Source of the DNA: Arthrobacter pascens
GTDB taxonomy: Bacteria; Actinomycetota; Actinomycetes; Actinomycetales; Micrococcaceae
Direction: 5' to 3'
DNA: 64,000 nucleotides
Assembly: GCF_030816475.1 (NCBI RefSeq)
Contig: NZ_JAUSXF010000001.1
Coordinates: forward strand, 1,054,001 to 1,118,000
The position numbers and the translations under genes were made by a program. The notes under the pieces are model-generated. The model worked only from the letters and a program-made list of their open reading frames with translations. It ran no database searches and was not told the origin of the DNA. Positions 38,643-49,111 of this stretch are shown piece by piece. Positions within the stretch are counted from its first letter, which is position 1. Every line of letters starts with the position of its first letter.

Positions 38643-39748
38643 TGAATACCAACGACCTGACCGGCACGCTGGACACGATGATCATAGGCGGCGGACAAGC
38701 CGGCCTTGCCATGGGTTACTACCTGGGCAAACAACAACGAAGGTTCCTGATCCTGGATGAGAACGCCAGGACGGGCGACGCCTGGCGGCAGCGTTGGGAT
38801 TCGCTCCGGGTGTTTACGCCCGCCAAGTATGACGGACTGCCCGGCGCACCGTTCCCGGCGGATCCGCTGTCGTTTCCCCCGAAGGATGTGCTGGCGGACT
38901 ATCTTGAACGCTACGCTGAACAATTTGACCTGCCGGTGCAGCACGGCACCCGCGTCGAGCGGCTCTGGCGGGAAGGGGACCGATACATTGCCGCTTCCAA
39001 CGGTCATCGCTGGGAAGCGCGGAACGTGGTGGTGGCAACGGGCGCCGAACGTTCACCCAGGATCCCGGAATTCGCTTCCCTGCTTGACCCGTCCATCGTT
39101 CAACTCCATTCCAGCGCCTACCGGAATCCCGGTCAGCTCAAGGACGGCCCGGTCCTTGTTGTCGGCATCGGAAACTCCGGCGCGGAGATCGGCATTGAGG
39201 TAAGCAGGACCCATCCCACCCTGGTGGCAGGGAAGGCGGGCGGCGAGCTCCCTGTGAAGCATGGGAGGGCAGCGGCCCGTTTCGTCCTCCCACTGGTCCG
39301 CTTCGCAGGGCTGCACGTGCTGAACGTCGCCACGCCCATCGGCCGCAAGGCCATTCCGGGCCTCCGAGCCCACGGGGCACCGCTGATCAGGACCAAGACC
39401 AAGGATCTCGCGGCTGCCGGTGCGCGGTTCGTTCCCCGGGTCACGGGGGTGGACAACGGACGGCCGGTCCTCGCGGACGGAAACCGGCCGGATGTCGCAA
39501 ACGTCATCTGGTGCACCGGCTTCCACGCGGAGTTCAGCTGGATGGATCCGGCCTTGCTCGACGACGGCGGAATGCCCCGGCAATACCGCGGCGTTGCGTT
39601 GGACTCGCCAGGCCTGTTTTTCCTGGGACAGGACTTCATGTACGCAGTCGCGTCGGCAACACTGCCCGGTGAATGCCGCGATGCACGTTACCTGGCTCGA
39701 AAGATCCCCGTTCCGGTCAGCCGGGAGGCCGCCGCATCTGCCATTTGA
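38642..39748 (+). CDS. FAD-dependent monooxygenase-like NAD(P)-binding oxidoreductase
   Basis: A 368-residue flavoprotein. The FAD fold is MIIGGGQAGLAMGYYL and the NADPH fold is VLVVGIGNSGAEIGIEV. GDAWRQRWDSLRVFTPAKYDGLPG and VIWCTGFHAEFSWMDP place it in the CzcO/flavin-containing monooxygenase group. It is compact compared with classical FMOs (~450 residues) and the FxGxxxHxxxY motif is not visible, so the oxygenated substrate is uncertain. AGAGGAGAG precedes the ATG, which shares one base with the previous stop. Confidence 0.86.
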   Translation: MNTNDLTGTLDTMIIGGGQAGLAMGYYLGKQQRRFLILDENARTGDAWRQRWDSLRVFTPAKYDGLPGAPFPADPLSFPPKDVLADYLERYAEQFDLPVQHGTRVERLWREGDRYIAASNGHRWEARNVVVATGAERSPRIPEFASLLDPSIVQLHSSAYRNPGQLKDGPVLVVGIGNSGAEIGIEVSRTHPTLVAGKAGGELPVKHGRAAARFVLPLVRFAGLHVLNVATPIGRKAIPGLRAHGAPLIRTKTKDLAAAGARFVPRVTGVDNGRPVLADGNRPDVANVIWCTGFHAEFSWMDPALLDDGGMPRQYRGVALDSPGLFFLGQDFMYAVASATLPGECRDARYLARKIPVPVSREAAASAI

Positions 39749-39765
39749 GCCGCCAGGCCAAGCGA

Positions 39766-39799
39766 GCGGTGCCCGGGTGGGAGCCCGCCCGGGCACCGC
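39766..39799 (+). terminator. hairpin after the flavin monooxygenase gene
   Basis: A 12-bp perfect stem (GCGGTGCCCGGG with CCCGGGCACCGC) around a 10-nt loop, with no U-tract. It separates the monooxygenase gene from the acyltransferase promoter. Confidence 0.6.
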
Positions 39800-39814
39800 C
39801 GGCTGGTCTGCGGA

Positions 39815-39844
39815 TTGGTCATGGGTATGACAAATCAGTAAAAT
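39815..39844 (+). promoter_or_regulatory. promoter of the acyltransferase gene
   Basis: TTGGTC at 39815-39820 and TAAAAT at 39839-39844 have an 18-nt spacer. The ATG at 39843 overlaps this -10 box and so cannot be the start of this transcript, which supports the GTG at 39879. Confidence 0.6.
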
Positions 39845-39878
39845 GGATGCTTTGGTTAACCGCTGCGAGAGGTTTTTT

Positions 39879-41963
39879 GTGCCGACTGCGAGAACCGCGC
39901 CCGCTCCCGGCCCTCGAAACGAAGCCACCCTGGCGGGCCGGAAACCAACCTTCCGACCCGAAGTCCAGGGGCTCAGGGCGCTCGCCGTGCTCATGGTGGT
40001 GACCTACCACGTGTGGCTGGGACGGGTGTCCGGGGGCGTGGATATCTTCCTGCTGATCTCCGCCTTCCTGCTGACGCTCTCCTTCGTGCGGAAGGTCGAA
40101 AACGGGCAGTCCTTTAATCTGTTGCCGCACTGGCTGCACCTGTTCAAGCGGCTGCTGCCGGCCGCAGTCGTGGTTCTCCTCGGTGTCCTCGCCGGCACGT
40201 GGCTGATCCTGCCGCAGAGCCGCTGGCCGGAGGTCCTGGACCAGGCCTGGGCGTCGTTGCTGTACCGGCAGAACTGGCTGCTGGCTGATACTGCGGTGGA
40301 CTACTACGCGCAGGACCACTCAGGCGCCAGCCCGCTGCAGCACTTCTGGTCTCTGTCCATCCAGGGACAGGTGTTCATCCTGTGGCCGCTCATCTTCGCA
40401 GGTGCCGCCCTCGCATGGCGGCTCCTGCGGCGCAGCCGGTGGATCGCCGTCCGAAACCTCGGCTACCGCTCCGTCCTGCTGTTCGCCTTCGCCGGCATCT
40501 TCGTTGCCTCGCTCATCTTCTCGATCGATCAGACGGCCGGCAACCAGGCGTACGCGTACTTCGACACCAGGACCCGGCTGTGGGAGTTTGCCCTGGGTTC
40601 GCTGCTGGCCCTGGCCCTGCCCTACCTGAAGCCGGGCAAGGCCCTCCGGATCGTGCTCGGCTGGTCCGGGCTTGCCGCCATGCTGTCCTGCGGACTGGTG
40701 CTGACGGTGGACCGGTCCTTTCCCGGATACGTCGCTCTCTGGCCCACGCTAGCGGCAGCAGCCATCATCGTTGCCGGCCAAAGCGGGAGCCGTCTCGGCG
40801 TGGACCGGCTGCTGGGCTGGAAGCCGCTGGTGGCGCTCGGCGACAATTCCTACGCCCTGTACCTATGGCACTGGCCGGTGCTCGTGCTGGCCCTGGCCGG
40901 TGCCGGCATCCCGTCACCGGGCCTTGGCCAGGGCCTCTGCATCGTCGGCGCATCAATCCTCCTGGCCGTCCTCACGACGCGTTTCGTCGAAAAGCCGCTC
41001 CGCGAATGGCACTGGCCGAAGCTGCGGACCCGGCGCGCCGCCGTCGTGGTCGCTGCCTGCTGTGCAGTACTCGCCGGACCCGTGGCAGTCTGGCAGACAA
41101 GCATCACGGCTGATGAAGCCGCGGCGGCAGCGCAGCCGCGGGAGCTCACTCCGGGCGCCGCGGCCCTGGCCCCCGAAAACGCCGGCAAAGCCACACCGGC
41201 AGCGCGGATCATCCCTGCGCCCGCTGCCATGAAGAAGGAGTGGGCGGACATCGACGGGTTGTGCACCGACGAAAATGTCCCCTCGGATCCGATGCTGGCA
41301 GGCTGCCTGCAGAACACCAAGCCGGAACAGGTGACCAAGCGGATCGTGGTGCTCGGCGATTCCCACGCGCAGCAGTACATGGCCGCCTTGGGCCCTATCG
41401 CCAAAGAGCACGGGTGGGAAGTGGTGACGTTGCTCAAGGGGAACTGCCGGTTCGGTGCCGAATCGCCCGAACGGGACGAGGACTGCAACGCCTTCAACCG
41501 CGCCAGTGCCGGGTACGTCATGGAGCACCGGCCTGACGCTGTGTTCACGGTGGCATCGCTGACGCATGCAGAGGCCCCTTTTGAAACCGATGTTCCCGGC
41601 TACCTTGACGGCATCCGCCAGTTCACCGACGCCGGAATGGACGTGGTGGGCGTGCGGGACAATCCGCGGTTCAGCATCAACATGCCCGAATGCGTCCAGA
41701 AGCACGGCGCAGACGCGCCGGAATGCAACGTGCCCGTGAACGAGTCGCTGGCCGAGTCCTCACCGCTGGATAGCTACCGCGGCAAGGTGGACGGGCTCCA
41801 CCTCATGGACATGAGTGACTTCATTTGCGCGGGTGGCATCTGCCCGGCGGTAGTAGGCAATGTGTACGTCTATAAGGACGACAACCACCTCACCAAGACC
41901 TACGTGCAGAGCATGGTTCCCATGTTTGAACAGCGCCTGCTGGCAGCCACCGGCTGGACCTGA
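39879..41963 (+). CDS. OafA-type acyltransferase with C-terminal SGNH domain
   Basis: A 694-residue membrane acyltransferase-3 protein. RPEVQGLRALAVLMVVTYHVWLGRVSGGVDIFLLISAFLL opens ten to eleven membrane helices, with the catalytic-type His in YHVW. After about residue 405 an extracytoplasmic SGNH domain carries VVLGDSHAQQY (Ser) and DDNHL (Asp/His). Such proteins O-acylate cell-wall or secreted glycans. The frame opens at 39843, but GTG 39879 has GAGAGG 6 nt before it and follows the promoter at the right distance. No polysaccharide genes adjoin, so the acceptor is unknown. Confidence 0.9.
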   Translation: MPTARTAPAPGPRNEATLAGRKPTFRPEVQGLRALAVLMVVTYHVWLGRVSGGVDIFLLISAFLLTLSFVRKVENGQSFNLLPHWLHLFKRLLPAAVVVLLGVLAGTWLILPQSRWPEVLDQAWASLLYRQNWLLADTAVDYYAQDHSGASPLQHFWSLSIQGQVFILWPLIFAGAALAWRLLRRSRWIAVRNLGYRSVLLFAFAGIFVASLIFSIDQTAGNQAYAYFDTRTRLWEFALGSLLALALPYLKPGKALRIVLGWSGLAAMLSCGLVLTVDRSFPGYVALWPTLAAAAIIVAGQSGSRLGVDRLLGWKPLVALGDNSYALYLWHWPVLVLALAGAGIPSPGLGQGLCIVGASILLAVLTTRFVEKPLREWHWPKLRTRRAAVVVAACCAVLAGPVAVWQTSITADEAAAAAQPRELTPGAAALAPENAGKATPAARIIPAPAAMKKEWADIDGLCTDENVPSDPMLAGCLQNTKPEQVTKRIVVLGDSHAQQYMAALGPIAKEHGWEVVTLLKGNCRFGAESPERDEDCNAFNRASAGYVMEHRPDAVFTVASLTHAEAPFETDVPGYLDGIRQFTDAGMDVVGVRDNPRFSINMPECVQKHGADAPECNVPVNESLAESSPLDSYRGKVDGLHLMDMSDFICAGGICPAVVGNVYVYKDDNHLTKTYVQSMVPMFEQRLLAATGWT

Positions 41964-42031
41964 CGTTTGCCTCCCAGGCCCAGGGCGCCGGCGGCGCTGG
42001 TGCCGTTGCTCACATTGCCGCCACGGAATAG

Positions 42032-43669
<1,638 letters not shown>

Positions 43670-43674
43670 AGAGC

Positions 43675-45516
43675 ATGTCTGAGCTGCGGCCGGCCCGTGT
43701 GCCCGGCCGGAAACTGGCGCTGAGGCCCTACGCGGCTGCCGTGGCCCAGGTCCTCAGGGTCAGTTTCCGGGCGTCGCCCGCAGCAGTGGTCATGAAGGTG
43801 GTCGGATCCCTGATCTCGGCACTGCTGCCGCTCGTGACAACGTACTTCGCAGCCCTGACCACCACTGCCCTGGCGGCGGGCTACGCCGGAGACCCTGCAG
43901 CCGGCGAGAGGGCCATCCTTTACGTCATTATCACTGCTGCCCTTGGCCTTTTCTGGGGGTCCTTCAGCAGCGTGGACCGGTACATCCAGCAGCTCATGAG
44001 CTTCAAGGTCGGCGCCATCGTGGGCGACCAGATGTACGAACGGTTCCTGGCGCTGGAGTTCTGGCGGTACGACGACAAAGAAACCGTCGACCTGTATGAC
44101 CGCGCCAAGCGTTTCTCGGACTCGTACGCGCGGGTCCTGGACCGCATCGCGGCCATCTTCACCCAGCTGGTGTCGGTGATCCTTGCCGTCGGCGCCCTGC
44201 TGCTGGTCAGCTGGTGGATCGCCGTCATTGTCCTCGTCGCGATCGTGCCGAGCGTCTACCTGCAGTTCAAGCTGTCCAGGGAGCAGATCGCGCACTGGAA
44301 CACCCAGGTGGACTCCCGCCGCCAGCGGCGGATGATCGAGACCAACCTCCTGCGCCCGCAGCACATCGCCGAGATGCGCCTGTACGGAATTGTCGGCTAC
44401 CTCATGGATTTCCGTTCCCGGCTCCGGGACGAGGATGAGCGTCGCCGCCTGGACTTCCAGAAGCGCTATATCCCCAAGCAGCTGGCGGCGGATGCGCTGC
44501 AGTACGGGGCAGAAGTCATTTCCCTGATCTGGGTGGTGGGCCAGATCATCGCCCGCGCCCAGCCTGTGGGACAGTTCCTGTACGTCCAGCAGATCGTCAG
44601 CCGTGCCCTCTCCACGGCCAGCAACCTGGTGTCTTCGCTGAGTTCCATCGACGAGGACCTGGCCAACCTCAAGGACTACGAGCTGTTCATGGCGCTGCCG
44701 GTCCATTCCACGGACGCCCCGCCGCTGCTGCAGGCACCCCGGACCGTGGAGATGCGCGATATCCGCTTCACCTACACGGGCAGCGACACCGAGGTGATCC
44801 GGGGCATCAGCATGACCATCCGGGAAGGCCAGCACATCGCCATCGTGGGAGAGAACGGTGCCGGCAAGTCCACGCTGATCCGCATTCTCGCCGGACTGTA
44901 TCGCCCGGACACCGGGCAGGTAATGCTCGACGGCGTCGACCTCGCCGCCGTCGACGTCAAGTCCTGGCACCGGCATCTGGCGGTGTTGAGCCAGGAATTC
45001 CTGCAGTACGAGTTCGCCACGGCTGCGGAGAACATCTACTTCGGTGACGTTGATTCACCCCGGGACGACGAGCGGATCCGCAGGGCAGCTGGCGACGCCG
45101 AGGCCCTGGACTTCATCAACAAGCTGCCCAACGGCCTGGACAACCACGTCAGCAACTGGATGGAAGACCCGCGCGGGCGCAAGGGCAGCGGGCTGTCCGG
45201 CGGCCAGTGGCAGCGGCTCGCCATGGCCCGCAACTTCTACCGGAAGGCCTCGTTCATGGTGATGGATGAACCCACCTCGGCCATCGATGCCCTGGCTGAA
45301 CACCGGATCTTCACCCGTCTCTTCGCTGACCGCAGCACCACGATCATCGCCATCAGCCACCGGCTCGCCACGATCGAGAAGGCCGACATTGTGTACATGC
45401 TGGAGGACGGCCGGATCGTGGAGCAGGGAACGCATAAGGAGCTCGTTGCCCTCCGCGGCCGCTACTTCCGGATGTTCGAGTCCCAGCTGGGCGTGGAAGA
45501 GCCCGAAGGCGTCTGA
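43675..45516 (+). CDS. ABC transporter, fused membrane and ATP-binding domains
   Basis: A 613-residue exporter-type half transporter. An N-terminal membrane domain of about six helices (residues 30-330) is followed by an ATPase with Walker A GENGAGKST (392-400), Q-loop VLSQEF, signature GLSGGQWQR (506-514), Walker B FMVMDEP and H-loop ISHRL. It probably works as a homodimer. It sits 5 nt after guaB and about 20 nt before guaB3, hence is likely cotranscribed with guaB. Substrate unknown; a nucleotide-related or drug substrate is speculation from position only. Confidence 0.87.
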   Translation: MSELRPARVPGRKLALRPYAAAVAQVLRVSFRASPAAVVMKVVGSLISALLPLVTTYFAALTTTALAAGYAGDPAAGERAILYVIITAALGLFWGSFSSVDRYIQQLMSFKVGAIVGDQMYERFLALEFWRYDDKETVDLYDRAKRFSDSYARVLDRIAAIFTQLVSVILAVGALLLVSWWIAVIVLVAIVPSVYLQFKLSREQIAHWNTQVDSRRQRRMIETNLLRPQHIAEMRLYGIVGYLMDFRSRLRDEDERRRLDFQKRYIPKQLAADALQYGAEVISLIWVVGQIIARAQPVGQFLYVQQIVSRALSTASNLVSSLSSIDEDLANLKDYELFMALPVHSTDAPPLLQAPRTVEMRDIRFTYTGSDTEVIRGISMTIREGQHIAIVGENGAGKSTLIRILAGLYRPDTGQVMLDGVDLAAVDVKSWHRHLAVLSQEFLQYEFATAAENIYFGDVDSPRDDERIRRAAGDAEALDFINKLPNGLDNHVSNWMEDPRGRKGSGLSGGQWQRLAMARNFYRKASFMVMDEPTSAIDALAEHRIFTRLFADRSTTIIAISHRLATIEKADIVYMLEDGRIVEQGTHKELVALRGRYFRMFESQLGVEEPEGV

Positions 45517-45537
45517 ACACTGGGATAACCTAGACCA

Positions 45538-46674
45538 GTGACTTACGAGATTGAGATCGGCCGTGGCAAGCGTGGGCGTCGTGCCTACTCCCTGGATGAC
45601 ATTGCGATTGTCCCTAACCGTCGTACCCGCGATCCCAAGGACGTTTCCGTCTCGTGGCAGATTGACGCCTACAGGTTCGACATGCCGGTCATCGCCGCTC
45701 CGATGGATTCGGCCATGTCGCCGCAAACTGCCATTGCTCTCGGCCGCCTGGGCGGACTCGGCGTGCTGGACCTGGAGGGTCTTTGGACCCGCTACGAGGA
45801 CCCGCAGCCTGTCCTGGACGAGATCGGCGCCCTGCAGGACGAGACCAACAGCCCCGCCGTGACCGGCCGCATGCAGGAGCTGTACCGCGCGCCCATTCAG
45901 CCTGAGCTCATCACATCCCGGCTCGCCGAGATGAGGGCCGCCGGAGTGACGGTGGCCGGATCGCTGACGCCGCAGCGCACCCAGGAGCACTACAAGACAG
46001 TGGTGGCTGCCGGCGTCGACATCTTTGTGATCCGGGGGACCACGGTGTCCGCAGAGCACGTCTCGAAGGACCACGAGCCGCTGAACCTCAAGCAGTTCAT
46101 CTACGAGCTGGACGTCCCCGTCATCGTGGGCGGCGCCGCCGGCTACACACCCGCCCTTCACCTGATGCGGACCGGAGCGGCCGGAGTCCTGGTGGGCTTC
46201 GGCGGCGGGGCCACCAGCACCACCCGCCGCGCCCTGGGTATCCATTCGCCGATGGCCTCAGCCATCTCCGATGTTGCCGCCGCCCGCAGGGACTACATGG
46301 ATGAGTCCGGCGGACGGTACGTCCACGTCATCGCCGACGGCGGCATGGGCAGCTCCGGCGCCATTATCAAGGCAATCGCCATGGGCGCGGACGCCGTCAT
46401 GCTGGGCAGCGCCCTGGCCCGGGCGGCGGAAGCTCCGGGCAAGGGCTGGCACTGGGGCCAGGAGGCACACCACCTCGAACTCCCCCGCGGGGACCGGGCC
46501 AATGTCGGCACTGTCGGCCCCCTCGAGGAAGTTCTCTTCGGACCGGGCCACCACACCAACGGGACATCCAACCTGATCGGTGCCCTGCGCCGTTCGATGG
46601 CCACCACCGGATATTCGGACCTGAAGGAATTCCAGCGGGTCGACGTCGTCGTGTCACCGTACGCCGGCAACTAA
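45538..46674 (+). CDS. guaB3: GuaB3 family IMP dehydrogenase-related protein
   Basis: A 378-residue IMPDH/GMP-reductase barrel without CBS domains. Family segments include RRAYSLDDIAIVPNRRTRDPKDVS, VIAAPMDSAMSPQTA and VIADGGMGSSGAIIKAIAMGADAVMLG. Where GuaB has GPGSICTTR, this protein reads GGGATSTTR (residues 222-230), so the catalytic Cys position is Ser227. IMPDH activity is therefore doubtful. GMP reductase or a regulatory role is possible. The GTG has TAACCT 6 nt upstream. Confidence 0.88.
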   Translation: MTYEIEIGRGKRGRRAYSLDDIAIVPNRRTRDPKDVSVSWQIDAYRFDMPVIAAPMDSAMSPQTAIALGRLGGLGVLDLEGLWTRYEDPQPVLDEIGALQDETNSPAVTGRMQELYRAPIQPELITSRLAEMRAAGVTVAGSLTPQRTQEHYKTVVAAGVDIFVIRGTTVSAEHVSKDHEPLNLKQFIYELDVPVIVGGAAGYTPALHLMRTGAAGVLVGFGGGATSTTRRALGIHSPMASAISDVAAARRDYMDESGGRYVHVIADGGMGSSGAIIKAIAMGADAVMLGSALARAAEAPGKGWHWGQEAHHLELPRGDRANVGTVGPLEEVLFGPGHHTNGTSNLIGALRRSMATTGYSDLKEFQRVDVVVSPYAGN

Positions 46675-46760
46675 CTCCTGCCCCCTTCTTCCGGCCTGCC
46701 CAACGGTGCGGCAACGAAGTAGTCTGGTTTACTACCGGCCCGCGGCAATGGAGGCGTTCG

Positions 46761-48500
46761 ATGAAGAGTGTTCCAAACAACCATGGAGCCCTCGGCCCTG
46801 AGGCCAGGGAAGCATCGATTGAACGGCTCAGGGCCACCTCCGAGCCCGGCCGGGAACTGGACATCCTCATCGTGGGTGGCGGGATCGTGGGCACGGGCAC
46901 GGCCCTGGACGCTGTCACCCGTGGCCTGAGCGTAGGGATCGTGGAAGCCAATGACTGGGCGGCGGGCACGTCCTCGCGGTCATCCAAACTCATCCACGGC
47001 GGCCTGCGCTACCTGGAGATGCTTGACTTTGCCCTGGTCAAGGAGGCCCTGCGCGAGCGTGGCCTGATCCTGACTGTGCTCGCCCCGCACCTCGCCCGGC
47101 CGGTGCCTTTCCTGTATCCCCTGACCAGGCCCTTCCTGGAGCGGCCCTATGTGGGCGCCGGGATCGCCCTGTACGACGCGATGTCCGTCACCGGCGGCCA
47201 CAGCCGCGGGGTGCCTTTCCACAAGCACCTGACGCGCCGGGGTACCCTTCGCGCCGCGCCCAGCCTGAAGGACGGGGCCTTCGTCGGTTCCATCAGGTAC
47301 TACGACGGCCAGGTGGATGACGCCAAATATGTGGCCAACCTCATCCGTACGGCGGCCTACTACGGTGCCCATGCCGTGAACCAGATGTCCGTGGTGGATT
47401 TTCTGCGCGAGGGAGAACGCGTGGTGGGCGCGAAGGTGGTCAACCATGAAGATGGTTCCCGGTTCAACATCCGCGCCAAGCAGGTCATCAATGCCACCGG
47501 TGTCTGGACCGACGAGACTCAGGCCATGGTGACGGACCGCGGCCAGCTGAAGGTGCGGGCCTCCAAGGGCATCCACCTTGTGGTGCCCCGTGACCGCTTC
47601 CAGTCCACCGTTGGGCTGATCCTGCGGACGGAGAAGTCGGTGCTGTTCGTCATCCCCTGGGGGCGGCATTGGATCATCGGCACCACTGACACCGACTGGA
47701 ACCTGGACAAGGCCCATCCTGCGGCGTCCAGCAAGGACATCGACTACATCCTGGAGCACGTCAACAAGGTGCTGAAGCGGCCTTTGACCAGGGAGGATGT
47801 CGAAGGCGTCTACGCTGGCCTCCGTCCACTGCTGGCCGGAGAGAATGATTCCACGGCAAAGTTGTCACGTGAACACGTCGTGGCCCACCCGGTGCCCGGC
47901 CTGGTGGTGGTGGCAGGCGGAAAATGGACGACGTACCGGGTCATGGCCAGGGATGCCGTCGACGAGGCAACCCGCACCATGGACGAGCGGGTCCCGCCGA
48001 GCTGCACGGAAACCATCCCCCTGCTCGGGGCCAACGGCTTCAAGGCAGCCTGGAACCGCCGGAACCGGACAGCTGAGGAAGCCGGCGTCCACGTTGCCCG
48101 GGTGGAGCACCTGCTCAACCGCTACGGCTCAATGCTGCCGGAGGTGCTGGCCATCATCGGGAATGATCCCGCCCTCGCCGAACCGCTGCCCGGCGCCGAC
48201 GACTACCTGCAGGCCGAGGCTGTTTACGCGGCCACGCACGAGGGCGCCCGGCATGTCCATGACGTCCTGACCCGGAGAACCCGGATTTCCATCGAGGCGT
48301 GGGACCGTGGTGTCTCCGCGGTTCCGGTAGTCGCTAAACTGATGGGTGAAGTCCTTGGCTGGAGTGATGCGCAGCGCGAGAGCGAGATTAAGCATTACAT
48401 TGCACGAGTCGAAGCCGAACGGCTGAGCCAGCAGCAGCCGGACGATGTGTCCGCTGACGCTGCCCGCCTGGGTGTGGAAGATATCGTTCCGTTGCGCTGA
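46761..48500 (+). CDS. glpD: aerobic glycerol-3-phosphate dehydrogenase
   Basis: A 579-residue FAD enzyme passing electrons from glycerol 3-phosphate to quinone at the membrane. The FAD motif is ILIVGGGIVGTGTALDA (about residues 36-52), and TSSRSSKLIHGGLRYLE and GKWTTYRVMARDAVD are GlpD/GlpA signatures. The ATG at 46761 has GGAGG at 46750-46754. Immediately downstream is a lone PTS IIA gene. No glpK or glpF in the window. Confidence 0.95.
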   Translation: MKSVPNNHGALGPEAREASIERLRATSEPGRELDILIVGGGIVGTGTALDAVTRGLSVGIVEANDWAAGTSSRSSKLIHGGLRYLEMLDFALVKEALRERGLILTVLAPHLARPVPFLYPLTRPFLERPYVGAGIALYDAMSVTGGHSRGVPFHKHLTRRGTLRAAPSLKDGAFVGSIRYYDGQVDDAKYVANLIRTAAYYGAHAVNQMSVVDFLREGERVVGAKVVNHEDGSRFNIRAKQVINATGVWTDETQAMVTDRGQLKVRASKGIHLVVPRDRFQSTVGLILRTEKSVLFVIPWGRHWIIGTTDTDWNLDKAHPAASSKDIDYILEHVNKVLKRPLTREDVEGVYAGLRPLLAGENDSTAKLSREHVVAHPVPGLVVVAGGKWTTYRVMARDAVDEATRTMDERVPPSCTETIPLLGANGFKAAWNRRNRTAEEAGVHVARVEHLLNRYGSMLPEVLAIIGNDPALAEPLPGADDYLQAEAVYAATHEGARHVHDVLTRRTRISIEAWDRGVSAVPVVAKLMGEVLGWSDAQRESEIKHYIARVEAERLSQQQPDDVSADAARLGVEDIVPLR

Positions 48501-48545
48501 GGGGCTCAAGGACCAAACACTTTTGCCTCACTGAAGGGACACGCC

Positions 48546-49034
48546 TTGGCGGAACCACTTGACCGGTACGACGCCGAGCTCACCACCCCTGCGATGGTGC
48601 TCCTGGAGCTTGAGGCATCGGACAAGGCTGACGCGGCATCACAGCTGGCGGAACGCCTCTTTGCCGCCGGACGTATCACGGACCTGCCGGGGTTCCTGGA
48701 GCACGTGAATTCGCGGGAGCACCAGCTCGCCACCGGACTCCCGGGCGGAATCGGCCTCCCGCATGCCCGCAGCGAATTCGTGTCCCGGACATCCATCGCC
48801 GTCGGCATTACCAAGTACGGCCATGCGCTGGATTTCGGCGCTGCCGACGGACCGGCCAACGTCATCCTTCTGATCGCCACACCCGCCAGCTCGTTCTCAG
48901 ACCATCTGGAGGTCCTGGCAACGCTGGCACGCTCACTGTCCAAGGAGTCTTTCCGGGAGTCGCTGCGGCGGGCCTACGACGCCGAAGTGATCGCCGAACT
49001 CATCAATTCCAGCCTGGTGTTCTTCGACCACTGA
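48546..49034 (+). CDS. PTS fructose-type EIIA domain protein
   Basis: A 162-residue EIIA of the mannitol/fructose class. The phosphorylated histidine is H73 in GGIGLPHARSEFV, and VILLIATPASSFSDHLEVLATLARSL completes the fold. The TTG start has GAAGGG just upstream. No EIIB, EIIC, HPr or EI gene is near, so it is either a subunit for a distant transporter or a regulatory EIIA-like protein. It follows glpD by 46 nt and may be cotranscribed. Confidence 0.87.
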   Translation: MAEPLDRYDAELTTPAMVLLELEASDKADAASQLAERLFAAGRITDLPGFLEHVNSREHQLATGLPGGIGLPHARSEFVSRTSIAVGITKYGHALDFGAADGPANVILLIATPASSFSDHLEVLATLARSLSKESFRESLRRAYDAEVIAELINSSLVFFDH

Positions 49035-49111
49035 GAGCCTTGCCCTTAACCTGGTCCGGCCAAGGGCTCCCCATTTAGTTGTTCTACAGCGGAACGAAGT
49101 ACGGTTAAGAC

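Noticed and set aside
39843..39878. ATG at 39843 as start of the acyltransferase
   Set aside because: It lies inside the TAAAAT -10 box of the best promoter; the GTG at 39879 has a ribosome site and matches the downstream start.
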